Origin: Herbinix hemicellulosilytica
GTDB taxonomy: Bacteria; Bacillota; Clostridia; Lachnospirales; Lachnospiraceae
Assembly (NCBI RefSeq): GCF_002904165.1
Contig: NZ_CVTD020000008.1
Coordinates: 372,001 to 436,000, forward strand
Reading direction: 5' to 3'
DNA: 64,000 bases
In this document: positions 29,284-39,548 of the stretch, piece after piece
How the letters are laid out: each line of letters starts with the position of its first letter
Position numbering within the stretch: the stretch's first letter is position 1
Program-made: the position numbers and the translations under genes
Notes under the pieces: model-generated
What the model was told of the DNA's origin: nothing
Database searches by the model: none
What the model saw: only the letters and a program-made list of their open reading frames with translations

Positions 29284-29784
29284 ATGAAAATCGGAATATA
29301 TCCAGGCAGCTTTGACCCGATAACTTTAGGGCATCTGGATATTATTATGAGGGCTTCAAAGCTGGTCGATGAATTAGTGATTGGGGTGCTTAGAAACATA
29401 TCCAAAAAAACGGTATTTACCGTTGAAGAACGGGTCGAGTTTGTTGAAAAAGTAATTAAAGAATATAAGTTGGAATCTAACGTAAAAGTTAAAGCATTTA
29501 ACGGCTTATTGGTAGATTTCGCAAAAGAGTGCAATGCATCATTTATTGTCAGAGGCCTTCGGGCTGTAACCGACTTTGATTACGAACTGCAGCTGGCACA
29601 GACAAATCATAAATTATATGAAGATATAGATACTGTTTTCTTTACAACCAGACTGGAGTATTCATACTTAAGTTCCAGTACTGTCAGAGAGATAGCAAGT
29701 TTTGGCGGAGATATTAAACAGTTTGTACCGGAATGTATCGTACAGCCTGTATATGATAAATATAAAGCGATAAGGAGTGTTTGA
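29284..29784 (+). CDS. coaD: Phosphopantetheine adenylyltransferase
   Basis: This 166-residue enzyme makes dephospho-CoA from 4'-phosphopantetheine and [19 protein letters not shown] (TxGH nucleotidyltransferase motif), [16 protein letters not shown] and [19 protein letters not shown] are conserved. GGAG lies 6 nt before the ATG at 29284; the ATG at 29272 lies within that leader and is less likely. The stop overlaps the upstream region of the next gene. Confidence 0.97.
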   Translation: MKIGIYPGSFDPITLGHLDIIMRASKLVDELVIGVLRNISKKTVFTVEERVEFVEKVIKEYKLESNVKVKAFNGLLVDFAKECNASFIVRGLRAVTDFDYELQLAQTNHKLYEDIDTVFFTTRLEYSYLSSSTVREIASFGGDIKQFVPECIVQPVYDKYKAIRSV

Positions 29785-29786
29785 AT

Positions 29787-30431
29787 ATGGGAGCAAGCAA
29801 GATTGAACAATTAATTGAGGATATATATGAGTTTGTTGAAAGTTGTAGGATGCAGCCGCTTTCAAGCACTAAGGTTATCGTACCTAAAGATGAATTGTAT
29901 GACCTTTTGGACGAGCTGAGACTCAGAACTCCGGATGAAATAAAGCGTTATCAAAAAATCATTGCAAACAGAGATGCGATTATAGCCGATGCCGAAAAGA
30001 AAGCGGAAAAAATTCTTGCAGATACCAGGGAAAAAGCAAAAGAGCTTCTTAATGAGCATGAAATAATGCAGCAGGCTTATTATGAGGCCAATGAGATGAT
30101 TATGCAAGCTTCCCAGGAAGCCGAAAGACTTCGCAGGGAAGCCAAAGAAGAAGCGGAACAGATTAGGACAGGAGTACTTATGTATTCCAACGAGGTATTA
30201 AGTAAGGTTGAAAGAGTATTGGCCGAAGCATATGAGGCAGCTGTATCCAGATATGAAGGTTTTATAAATGCCTTAGAAAACAACCTCAATATTATAAAGC
30301 AAAACAGGCAGGAATTAATGGAACAATTGTATCCTGAAAACAACACTCCTCAAGATGTAGAAGTTTCAAACGATCAGAATGATGACTATAACTTTGATGA
30401 GAACACTTTTCTAAATGATATAGAGCCTTAA
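29787..30431 (+). CDS. DivIVA-like/ATPase-like coiled-coil protein
   Basis: This 214-residue protein has a short N-terminal domain (IEQLIEDIYEFVESCRMQPLSSTKVIVPKDELYDLL is split by a loop at about residue 28), then a long Ala/Glu/Lys-rich coiled coil from about residue 60 to 175. The tail is acidic and Asn-rich. It looks like the DivIVA-type scaffold proteins found between coaD and ylbJ in Lachnospiraceae-like genomes; function unknown. AAGGAG precedes the ATG at 29787. It converges on ylbJ with a 4-bp overlap of stop codons. Confidence 0.7.
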   Translation: MGASKIEQLIEDIYEFVESCRMQPLSSTKVIVPKDELYDLLDELRLRTPDEIKRYQKIIANRDAIIADAEKKAEKILADTREKAKELLNEHEIMQQAYYEANEMIMQASQEAERLRREAKEEAEQIRTGVLMYSNEVLSKVERVLAEAYEAAVSRYEGFINALENNLNIIKQNRQELMEQLYPENNTPQDVEVSNDQNDDYNFDENTFLNDIEP

Positions 30432-31411
30432 AAATTCTTTATAAAAAATACATATAGCACCGACAAGACCATAGCAACAAGGGCACTTAAAAGTTTTACG
30501 CAAATATATGTTTTTATAGATAGTCTTGATTTGCCAAGTACGCTTTTGGTTTGTGCCAGGCCGGATAATCCGCCAAAAGAGGTGAGTACTGAAACCAAGA
30601 CTATTTTTATATTAATGTCTATTGGAAGTTTGCATATTTGATCGATTCCGGTTGTTATTTCTAAAATTCCCATAACAATAGCTTTATATAAACCAAAACC
30701 GGAACCGATTTCATTTATAATTTGGGCGAGTATGGAAAAAAGTATAATGTAGCCTCCTATTTTGGTTATTACTTCAAAACCGTTCATTATTGATTTATCC
30801 AAAATATCGAAGGAAAATCGTACTGATACATATTCGCTGTTTATACCTTCATTTTTTTTGCTTAGCTCACTTATTCTTACTATTTTTTTATGTAAATTTC
30901 TATAAGTCCGATAAAGTAGAGCGCTGATAACCGACGAACCATAGATAATGAAAAAAAGTCTGGCACGCAGGTCGGGCATTTTCAGCTGATTTGCAGCAAT
31001 ATAATTCATGATAAATACAGGACTGGCATTGTTGCACATACTAAGCAGGAAGGTGCCTTCATCAGTATCGATTCTTTCGGCTTCTAATAAATCGGCAGTT
31101 GATTTTGCTCCCATCGGAAGACCGGATAAAAAACCTATCAGGATAGGGTAGCAACCGTTTGGACTTACCCGAAACAGCCTGCCAAGAAGCGGATATAGTA
31201 TGCGGCTGATTTTGCCGGCAATATTTAACATAATCATCATGTTCGATACAATGATGAAAGGTAGCAATGTAGGAAGGACATTCAGAAACCATAACATAAG
31301 GCCTGAACTGGCTCCTTTATAGGATGCATGAGGATATGAAAACATAAGTATAAATAAAAGCAAGATAAATCCTTTAGACAGGATGTTTTTACATTTTATA
31401 AAAGAATTCAT
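30428..31411 (-). CDS. ylbJ: Sporulation integral membrane protein YlbJ
   Basis: This 327-residue membrane protein has about eight spans and the nucleoside-recognition (GATE) pattern: GLMLWFLNVLPTLLPFIIVSNM, GFLSGLPMGAKSTADLLE and FLLSMCNNASPVFIMNYIA. YlbJ is required for spore maturation in Bacillus, made under a mother-cell sigma factor. The substrate is unknown. Synteny with rsmD and coaD supports the name. Confidence 0.92.
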   Translation of the reverse strand: MNSFIKCKNILSKGFILLLFILMFSYPHASYKGASSGLMLWFLNVLPTLLPFIIVSNMMIMLNIAGKISRILYPLLGRLFRVSPNGCYPILIGFLSGLPMGAKSTADLLEAERIDTDEGTFLLSMCNNASPVFIMNYIAANQLKMPDLRARLFFIIYGSSVISALLYRTYRNLHKKIVRISELSKKNEGINSEYVSVRFSFDILDKSIMNGFEVITKIGGYIILFSILAQIINEIGSGFGLYKAIVMGILEITTGIDQICKLPIDINIKIVLVSVLTSFGGLSGLAQTKSVLGKSRLSIKTYICVKLLSALVAMVLSVLYVFFIKNF

Positions 31412-31511
31412 TTTGAATCTCCGATAAACTAAGGATGTTTAGTATAATCTATTGATGTGATATTTAGATTATTCAATGATTTAAAATTTATTTATTGGAA
31501 GGAGATCTTAT

Positions 31512-33320
31512 ATGGCACAAAGCAATACTTTACCCAAAAGAAGTGAGGTAGAAAAGCAGTATACCTGGGCAATTGAAGATTTATTTGCTACAGATGAATT
31601 GTGGGAAGAAGAATACAATCAGATTAAAGAGTTGTTGCCCAAAGCCGAAAGTTACAAGGGAAAACTTGCAGAATCGGCAAAAAATTTGCTGGAGTTTTTA
31701 AAGCTGTCCGAAGAACTTGGGATTTTAATGGATAGAGTATATGTATATGCAAATCAGAAATATCATGAAGATACAGCAAACTCCGTATACCAGGATTTGG
31801 CCGATAAGGCAGGATTACTTCTGGTTCAGTATGAATCGGCTTTATCCTTTGCAACACCGGAAATCTTAACGATATCCGAGGAAACACTGCAAAAGTATAT
31901 GCAGGAAGAAGAAGGTTTAAGATTATATGACTTTTATCTGAAAAATATCCTTCGTCGTAAACCCCATATACTTAGTGCAGAAATGGAAGCTCTTCTTGCA
32001 GATGCAGGGGATATGGCATCCGGTCCTGATAATATTTATTCAAAATTTAATAATGCAGACTTAAAATTCCCTGAAATAAAGGATGAAGACGGAAACTTAG
32101 TCAGGATTACCCACGGCAGGTATATAAGATTAATGGAAAGTAACGACAGAAGGGTAAGACAGGATGCCTTTAAAGCAGTATATGAAACCTATGGTAATTT
32201 TAAAAACACTTTGGCCGCAACCTTTAGCTCAAATATAAAACAGGAGTTGTTCTTTACTAAGGCAAGAAAATACGGCTCCAATTTGGAGAAAGCTTTGGAT
32301 GAAACCAATGTTCCCGTAAGTGTTTATACCAATCTGATAGAAGCAGTTCATGACAATTTAGACCTTATGCACAGGTATATTTCATTGCGAAAGAAGATCT
32401 TAGGCCTTGATGAACTCCATATGTACGATATTTATGCTCCGCTTATTAAGGAAATTCATATGGATATACCCTTTGAAGAGGCCAAAAAGATAGTTGCTGA
32501 AGGGCTTAAGCCGCTCGGTGAGGATTATCAGAAAGTGCTTCAGGAAGGATTTAACAACCGTTGGATTGACGTTTATGAAAATGAGAATAAGAGAAGCGGG
32601 GCTTATTCATGGGGAGCATACGGAACTCATCCTTATGTACTTTTAAATTACAATGGCAGTCTTGACAACGTATTTACTTTGGCTCATGAGATGGGTCATG
32701 CCATACACAGCTATTATTCAGATAAGACCCAGCCTTTTATTTATGCCGGATATAAGATTTTCGTAGCGGAGGTTGCTTCCACATGTAACGAAGCTCTATT
32801 GATTAATCATATGCTTAAGACGACAGACGATAAAATGATGAAGGCATATTTGATTAATCACTTCCTGGATACGTTCAGGGGTACTCTTTACAGACAAACC
32901 ATGTTTGCCGAATTTGAGATGATTACCCATAAGATGGTTCAGGAAGGTCAGAGCTTAACAGCGGAGACCTTGTGTAAGATTTATCATGAACTTAACGAAA
33001 AATATTACGGTAAAGATATTGTGATAGATCCGGAAATTGACATGGAGTGGGCAAGAATTCCTCATTTCTATGAAGCCTTTTATGTATATCAGTATGCAAC
33101 CGGTTTTTCTGCGGCTATTGCCATATCAAGACGGATTCTTCAGGAAGGCAAACCTGCCGTAGATGATTATATCCGTTTCTTAAGCAGCGGCGGGTCCAAT
33201 TATCCTATAGAATTGCTAAAGATTGCCGGTGTTGATATGAGTACAAAAGACCCGGTTAATCAGGCATTAAAACTGTTTGGAGAACTTCTGGACCAGCTGG
33301 AAGAACTGATGCTAAATTAA
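31512..33320 (+). CDS. pepF: Oligoendopeptidase F (M3B metallopeptidase)
   Basis: This 602-residue cytoplasmic zinc peptidase cleaves short peptides. The HExxH zinc motif is in LAHEMGHAIHSYYS (about residues 390-403), followed by the third ligand Glu in FVAEVASTCNEALL. The N-terminal helical domain (RSEVEKQYTWAIEDLFATDELWEEEY) is typical. GGAAGGAG precedes the ATG. Confidence 0.97.
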   Translation: MAQSNTLPKRSEVEKQYTWAIEDLFATDELWEEEYNQIKELLPKAESYKGKLAESAKNLLEFLKLSEELGILMDRVYVYANQKYHEDTANSVYQDLADKAGLLLVQYESALSFATPEILTISEETLQKYMQEEEGLRLYDFYLKNILRRKPHILSAEMEALLADAGDMASGPDNIYSKFNNADLKFPEIKDEDGNLVRITHGRYIRLMESNDRRVRQDAFKAVYETYGNFKNTLAATFSSNIKQELFFTKARKYGSNLEKALDETNVPVSVYTNLIEAVHDNLDLMHRYISLRKKILGLDELHMYDIYAPLIKEIHMDIPFEEAKKIVAEGLKPLGEDYQKVLQEGFNNRWIDVYENENKRSGAYSWGAYGTHPYVLLNYNGSLDNVFTLAHEMGHAIHSYYSDKTQPFIYAGYKIFVAEVASTCNEALLINHMLKTTDDKMMKAYLINHFLDTFRGTLYRQTMFAEFEMITHKMVQEGQSLTAETLCKIYHELNEKYYGKDIVIDPEIDMEWARIPHFYEAFYVYQYATGFSAAIAISRRILQEGKPAVDDYIRFLSSGGSNYPIELLKIAGVDMSTKDPVNQALKLFGELLDQLEELMLN

Positions 33321-33420
33321 GTATAAAATATCATATTATTCGGAATTTCATGTAAAATATGAACTTTTTGGTATCATTCTATTAAGTAAACAGTTATAAT
33401 TAATATAATGATTTCAATAA

Positions 33421-33473
33421 AACCGCACCTAAAATGTTACTAAGATAACATTTTAAGGTGCGGTTTTTTAGAA
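33421..33473 (+). terminator. Intrinsic terminator after pepF
   Basis: AACCGCACCT and AAAATGTTA (33421-33439) pair with TAACATTTT and AAGGTGCGGTT (33446-33466), followed by TTTTT. Very long, strong stem. Confidence 0.92.
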
Positions 33474-33634
33474 TCGAAATAAGGATTTTACAAAGTTAAA
33501 AGAATATGCAATTGATTTTGACGAATGTATTGATTTACCAGGCAAAATATGGTACATTTAGGCAAAAATATCTTAATTAAGTAAATGAGTACCTTAAAGA
33601 AAAATTGTAAATCTTGATATGGAGGATAATCAGC

Positions 33635-34358
33635 ATGGCTTTTATCAGGATTGAAAATGTAAAAAAGAGTTTCCGAATGGGGAAAGTAAACGTTGATGCG
33701 CTAAAAGGAATTAATTTAGAAATTAATCGGGGAGAGTTTTTAGCGATTGCAGGAGCATCAGGAAGCGGCAAATCGACACTGCTAAATCTGTGCTGATGAC
33801 AGTGTATTATTGGCAGAAGATTTTGAAGAAGCGTCAGTTTTTTATACTAGCATTTCCCGGAATCTTAAGTTTTTCTTTCAATTATTTACTGTTTTTCTGC
33901 TCATTATGATTGGAATCGGTATGCAGTCGACTTTGAGACTTAATCTTTTTCAGAGGATGAAAGAATTTGGGACCTTAAGGGCAATCGGATATAGCAGATT
34001 TAAGTGTTTTCAGATTGTTTTTTTGGAAGTTGCAATACTGTCTTTCGTTTTTTGGCTTATTGCTTTTGGTGTGGCTTCGGTCATTGTCGCATGTATTAAT
34101 ATTAACGGTATTTATGTGGGCTCCGGTGCAATTAGCTATACACTTGGCGGTGAATATGTTTTTGCTGAAATACATCTCTTAGATGTTATAAAATCATTTG
34201 CTGTTATTATTGGTTTTTCACTATTATCAACATTGGCACCGGCAATAAGGATCAGCTGCCAGAGAATAACCGATACCCTATTGAACAGAAAATCAAAAAA
34301 ATTATTAAGATACATTATATCCAAAAGCTTTTTAGCAAGAATTACAAGAAAAATATAA
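33635..34358 (+). pseudogene. Deletion remnant of a MacB-type ABC transporter (ATPase start joined to FtsX-type permease end)
   Basis: An ATPase with a proper GGAGG site and start ([16 protein letters not shown]) reads through Walker A ([13 protein letters not shown]) and stops at 33794-33796 after about 53 residues. In another frame, open from about 33790, comes the C-terminal half of an FtsX-type permease (MKEFGTLRAIGYSRFKCFQIV; three membrane helices to 34358). The end of the ATPase and the start of the permease are missing. The simplest reading is one internal deletion of roughly 2 kb joining the two genes out of frame near 33788-33797. The product cannot transport. Confidence 0.85.
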
Positions 34359-34552
34359 AAATGGGGTTTTAACATAATTCTATCGGGGATACAGATATAA
34401 CTTCACGCACCGGTAAAAGAACGCCTATTTATTTTTGTGCGTCATTGTCGGACTTAAAAGTCAGCCTATAAGAACAAAACACGTTAGCTGTTCTTTTAAC
34501 CGTGCATTGCAGTTTTATCAATATCCTCATAATTTTAATATGCGCCATCCCT

Positions 34553-35848
34553 TTATAGTATACAGATACCATGCTTATATTCATTGAGGATGACTGTTTT
34601 AAATTTGTCATAAACAGCCTGATTATATAGGTGGGAAGCAAATATATCCCTGTTAAGCATGCTCATTCCTTCAGAATCAAGTTGTCTGTATGCGTTTGCA
34701 ACTTTTGTAATAACCGGTATATCTCCATGTTTTTTTATCATTCGGACAAGGTGGGAGGCCTCTTTTCTTAATCCTAATATTCTTGCATAATATATAATAT
34801 CATTGGCAATGTACTCCTTAATAGTTTCTGTTTTTATATTTAATAGAACATGTATTAGAGCCCTGTAAATTCTGGTCAGGGTTACATTTTTTGATTTAAT
34901 ATCCATAGATAATTTTGAGATATTACTTTGTGTCAAATCGGTATTTTTTATACGGTCCGCCAGGTCCGAAGATAAATCAAGATATGTTTCCAATTCCTCT
35001 TTGCTTTCTGATAAAAGTTTATATTTTATTACGCTTGAAAAGTCTTCGATTGTAACAGGATATGTGATGTTATAATTTTTTGTAAGATAATCATATACCC
35101 ATTCGGGTACACTGCTTTTTATAATCGGCAGTTCTTTTATCATTTCGGGATTTTCCAGTACATTTCTTATTGCGGTGGCAGAACTTATGCTTGGTTTACT
35201 TTCGCCATCAGATGTTTCTGCGGTATCGGTGTAAATAGTTGTATCATGGTAGCCGGCCTTATATCTTTTAATAGTTAAAGGTTTTATGTCTGACTTTATC
35301 AGTCGCAGAGCCCTGATATATTCTATACCTAAAATGTTGTTAGGTTCAGAAATTATTTTAAGAAGGTCTGCATTTTTTTCTTTTTCATCCGGAGAAAGAA
35401 TATATTCGGCTGCTTTAGCTCTGGCAACAGGATAAGAATAGCCTTCTTTTATAAATGTGTATATTAAGTTCTGTAAGTTATCAGGGGAATTAATAAAAAA
35501 GTCGGCCGCTTTCATAAGAATATCAATATCACCGCATTCACTTCCGAAGCATATATAATCAACTATTCCCAAATGATTTAACAGTGAAACGGCCCCTAAG
35601 GCAAAATATTGGGCGCTGCTTGTTGAATAGCAGACAGGAAGTTCAAATACCAAATCCACTCCGTTATTCAAAGCCATCATGGTTCGGGCATATTTATCGG
35701 TAATAGCCGGAGTTCCTCTTTGCACAAAATTTCCGCTCATTACGGCTATCACATAATCAGCACCGGTTAATTCTTTTGCTTTTTCTATATGATATTTGTG
35801 GCCGTTATGAAACGGATTGTATTCTGTAATAAGACCGACAATCTTCAT
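34553..35848 (-). CDS. tmcAL: tRNA(Met) cytidine acetate ligase
   Basis: This 431-residue enzyme activates acetate with ATP to acetylate C34 of elongator tRNA-Met. The nucleotidyltransferase motif is GLITEYNPFHNGHKYHI, followed by VMSGNFVQRGTPAITDKYAR and GVDLVFELP, and the SSATAIRN segment. The end (ARILGLRKEASHLVRMIKKHG) is family-typical. It is divergent from pta-ackA, genes that interconvert acetyl-CoA and acetate, an arrangement that fits its acetate use. Confidence 0.95.
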   Translation of the reverse strand: MKIVGLITEYNPFHNGHKYHIEKAKELTGADYVIAVMSGNFVQRGTPAITDKYARTMMALNNGVDLVFELPVCYSTSSAQYFALGAVSLLNHLGIVDYICFGSECGDIDILMKAADFFINSPDNLQNLIYTFIKEGYSYPVARAKAAEYILSPDEKEKNADLLKIISEPNNILGIEYIRALRLIKSDIKPLTIKRYKAGYHDTTIYTDTAETSDGESKPSISSATAIRNVLENPEMIKELPIIKSSVPEWVYDYLTKNYNITYPVTIEDFSSVIKYKLLSESKEELETYLDLSSDLADRIKNTDLTQSNISKLSMDIKSKNVTLTRIYRALIHVLLNIKTETIKEYIANDIIYYARILGLRKEASHLVRMIKKHGDIPVITKVANAYRQLDSEGMSMLNRDIFASHLYNQAVYDKFKTVILNEYKHGICIL

Positions 35849-37185
<1,337 letters not shown>

Positions 37186-37203
37186 AATGTGGAGGATAGA
37201 GAA

Positions 37204-38403
37204 ATGAAAGTATTGGTAATTAACTGCGGCAGCTCATCATTAAAATATCAGCTCATTGATTCTGATACAAAGCAGGCTATAGCTGTCGGTATCTGTGAAA
37301 GAATAGGTATGGAGATGGGCTGCTTAAAGCATACACCGGCAGGCCGCGACAAAATTGTTATTGACGCAAAGATGGAAAACCATGATGTAGCCGTATCTAT
37401 GGTTCTTAATGCATTGACAGACAAGGAATACGGTGTTATAAACGACTTATCCGAGATACAGGCAGTCGGACACAGAGTCGTTCATGGGGGAGAAAAATTT
37501 GCCCAATCAACATTGATAACTGACGAAGTTATAAAAGCAATAGAAGAATGCAATGATCTGGCACCTCTTCATAATCCCGCCAACCTGATCGGAATTAAGG
37601 CATGTAAGAACTTGATGAAAGATATCCCTATGGTAGCTGTATTCGATACGGCATTTCATCAGACTATGCCTGAAAAGGCTTATTTGTATGCCCTTCCATT
37701 AGATTATTATAATAAATATAAAATAAGAAAATACGGTTTCCACGGGACAAGCCACAGTTATGTATCAGCCAGACTGGCAGAATTCTGCGGCCTTGACATA
37801 AATAATTCCAAGTTAATAGTATGTCATTTAGGTAACGGTGCAAGCATTTCTGCGGTAGTAAACGGTAAATCTGTGGATACCAGTATGGGATTTACACCTC
37901 TTGCAGGACTTGTAATGGGCACCAGAAGCGGGGACATCGATCCTTCAATCGTGGAATTTATTGCAAAGAAAGAGAATATGAGCATTGACGAAATCATGCA
38001 TTTACTTAATAAGGAATCCGGTGTACAGGGCATGTCCAAGGTTTCCAGTGATTTCAGAGATATAAATGCAGCCATGAATGCAGGTAATGAAAATGCCAGA
38101 ATAGCATTTGATGTATTTGTATACAGAGTGGTACATTATATAGGTGCATATGTGGCATGTATGAACGGTGTTGATGCAATAGCATTTACGGCAGGCGTAG
38201 GAGAAAATGATCCTAAGGTACGCTATGATGTATGCCAATATCTGGGGTACTTAGGAATTAATATAGATGAGGAAGCAAATAAGCTCAGGGGAGAAGAGGT
38301 TATGATATCAACTCCCGATTCTAAGGTAAAAGTTGCAGTAATTCCTACCAATGAAGAGCTTGCTATAGCAAAAGAAACGGTGGCACTTATTAGCAAAAAA
38401 TAA
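37204..38403 (+). CDS. ackA: Acetate kinase
   Basis: This 399-residue enzyme makes ATP and acetate from acetyl phosphate. The ASKHA start MKVLVINCGSSSLKYQL, the catalytic region GHRVVHGGEKF, AVFDTAFHQTMP, YGFHGTSHSYV and GVGENDPKVR are all present. GGAGG lies before the ATG at 37204; an upstream in-frame GTG at 37189 would include the ribosome binding site. Confidence 0.98.
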   Translation: MKVLVINCGSSSLKYQLIDSDTKQAIAVGICERIGMEMGCLKHTPAGRDKIVIDAKMENHDVAVSMVLNALTDKEYGVINDLSEIQAVGHRVVHGGEKFAQSTLITDEVIKAIEECNDLAPLHNPANLIGIKACKNLMKDIPMVAVFDTAFHQTMPEKAYLYALPLDYYNKYKIRKYGFHGTSHSYVSARLAEFCGLDINNSKLIVCHLGNGASISAVVNGKSVDTSMGFTPLAGLVMGTRSGDIDPSIVEFIAKKENMSIDEIMHLLNKESGVQGMSKVSSDFRDINAAMNAGNENARIAFDVFVYRVVHYIGAYVACMNGVDAIAFTAGVGENDPKVRYDVCQYLGYLGINIDEEANKLRGEEVMISTPDSKVKVAVIPTNEELAIAKETVALISKK

Positions 38404-38410
38404 ATATTCG

Positions 38411-38439
38411 TTGACAAATAAAAACACAGTAGTTATAAT
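38411..38439 (+). promoter_or_regulatory. Consensus promoter for the DUF177-rpmF operon
   Basis: Perfect TTGACA (38411-38416), 17 bp, perfect TATAAT (38434-38439). Confidence 0.9.
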
Positions 38440-38497
38440 ACAGTATAGTGTGTAAATCCTAAGATATGACATAAAAATATTTAATCGGAGAGAGAAA

Positions 38498-39025
38498 ATG
38501 CTTATATCTTTAACAGAAATAATTTATTCTGGGGGTAAATCGGAGCAATATACGGTACCGATAGAGATGGAGAAATTCATCTATGACGGTAATTCATATG
38601 ATTTTGCCCGAAAAGATCCTGTAAACCTTACTGTTTCTAATTTGGGAGACAAGAGGGTTTTAATTGAAGGATCAACAAAGATAGCCCTGAAAGTAAACTG
38701 CAGCAGGTGTGTAAAAGAGCTGCAATATCCGATGGATATTTCTTTTACTAAAGATATAGACTTTAATCTTTCTGATGATGATCGTACAAAAAATTTGGAT
38801 GAAACAAACTATATTATAGGAAATAATCTGGATGTAGACATATTAATAAGGAATGAAATCATAATCGGTTTTCCGATGAAGCTGTTATGCAGTGAGGATT
38901 GCAAAGGCATATGCATGCATTGCGGTGCCAATTTAAATGAAAAATCCTGCGACTGTGATAACACGGTTTTGGATCCTCGTATGTCTAAAATCCTAGATAT
39001 CTTTAACAATTTTAAGGAGGTGTGA
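38498..39025 (+). CDS. DUF177 (YceD) family protein
   Basis: This 175-residue protein has the family layout: a beta-rich N-terminal half, a CSRC pair at about 67-70, and the C-terminal CKGICMHCGANLNEKSCDCD cysteine cluster followed by DPRMSKILDIF. It almost always precedes rpmF and is linked to 23S rRNA or L32 function. The stop overlaps the L32 ribosome binding site. Confidence 0.93.
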   Translation: MLISLTEIIYSGGKSEQYTVPIEMEKFIYDGNSYDFARKDPVNLTVSNLGDKRVLIEGSTKIALKVNCSRCVKELQYPMDISFTKDIDFNLSDDDRTKNLDETNYIIGNNLDVDILIRNEIIIGFPMKLLCSEDCKGICMHCGANLNEKSCDCDNTVLDPRMSKILDIFNNFKEV

Positions 39026-39027
39026 CT

Positions 39028-39207
39028 ATGTCTATATGTCCTAAGCAAAAGTCCTCAAAAGCAAGAAGAGATAAACGCAGGGCAAATTGGAAGATGAGTG
39101 TTCCCAATCTTGTTAAATGCAGCAAATGTGGTGAACTGATGATCCCTCACAGAGTATGTAAGGCTTGTGGCTCTTATAATAAGAAAGAAATTATTGTTAC
39201 AGAATAA
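39028..39207 (+). CDS. rpmF: 50S ribosomal protein L32
   Basis: This 59-residue protein has the zinc-binding form CSKCGE...CKACGSY and the N-terminal PKQKSSKARRDKRRANWKM. AAGGAGGTG fixes the ATG at 39028. Confidence 0.98.
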   Translation: MSICPKQKSSKARRDKRRANWKMSVPNLVKCSKCGELMIPHRVCKACGSYNKKEIIVTE

Positions 39208-39226
39208 TATATTGTTGATAGAATTT

Positions 39227-39256
39227 AAGGGTTTGGTGTTTGCCAAACCCTTAATT
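39227..39256 (+). terminator. Intrinsic terminator after rpmF
   Basis: AAGGGTTTGG (39227-39236) pairs with CCAAACCCTT (39243-39252). Confidence 0.85.
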
Positions 39257-39548
39257 TATATGATTATTGATTTTTAATTACGCCAAAATCATTTAAGGAT
39301 AAAAGAAAAAGTTTATTTTGAATATTTTTAATTTTTTGCTTAAAAGAAGATGTGTTTAAGATTTAGCTTGTTCTGTTTGTAGTAAAAGTGCAGCTCAACT
39401 ATAGGTTGATTTTCTTAAAAACTGTCAGTTGATAAAATCAATTTTATTTTAACATAAAGTTGATTGCAGCTTTTTATAAATTCATATAGAATAGAGTTAA
39501 TTTAAATATACCAAGCAAAAGAAAAAACGGTGCATAGAGAGGGAATTT
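39253..39548 (+). other. Repeat-rich leader region before the ABC exporter
   Basis: No gene is seen. GTTGAT occurs at 39405, 39428 and 39459, with complementary CAACT and ATCAA segments between them that can pair (TCAAC-TATAG-GTTGA; TTGAT-AAA-ATCAA). A stem from TGC..CAACT (about 39389-39400) to AGTTG..GCA (about 39458-39469), followed by GCTTTTT, could act as an attenuator. It is imperfect, so regulation is only possible, not shown. Confidence 0.35.

Noticed and set aside
34429-34641. 70-codon minus-strand ORF after tmcAL
   Set aside because: It overlaps the tmcAL end in another frame, lacks a ribosome binding site and has no recognisable pattern.
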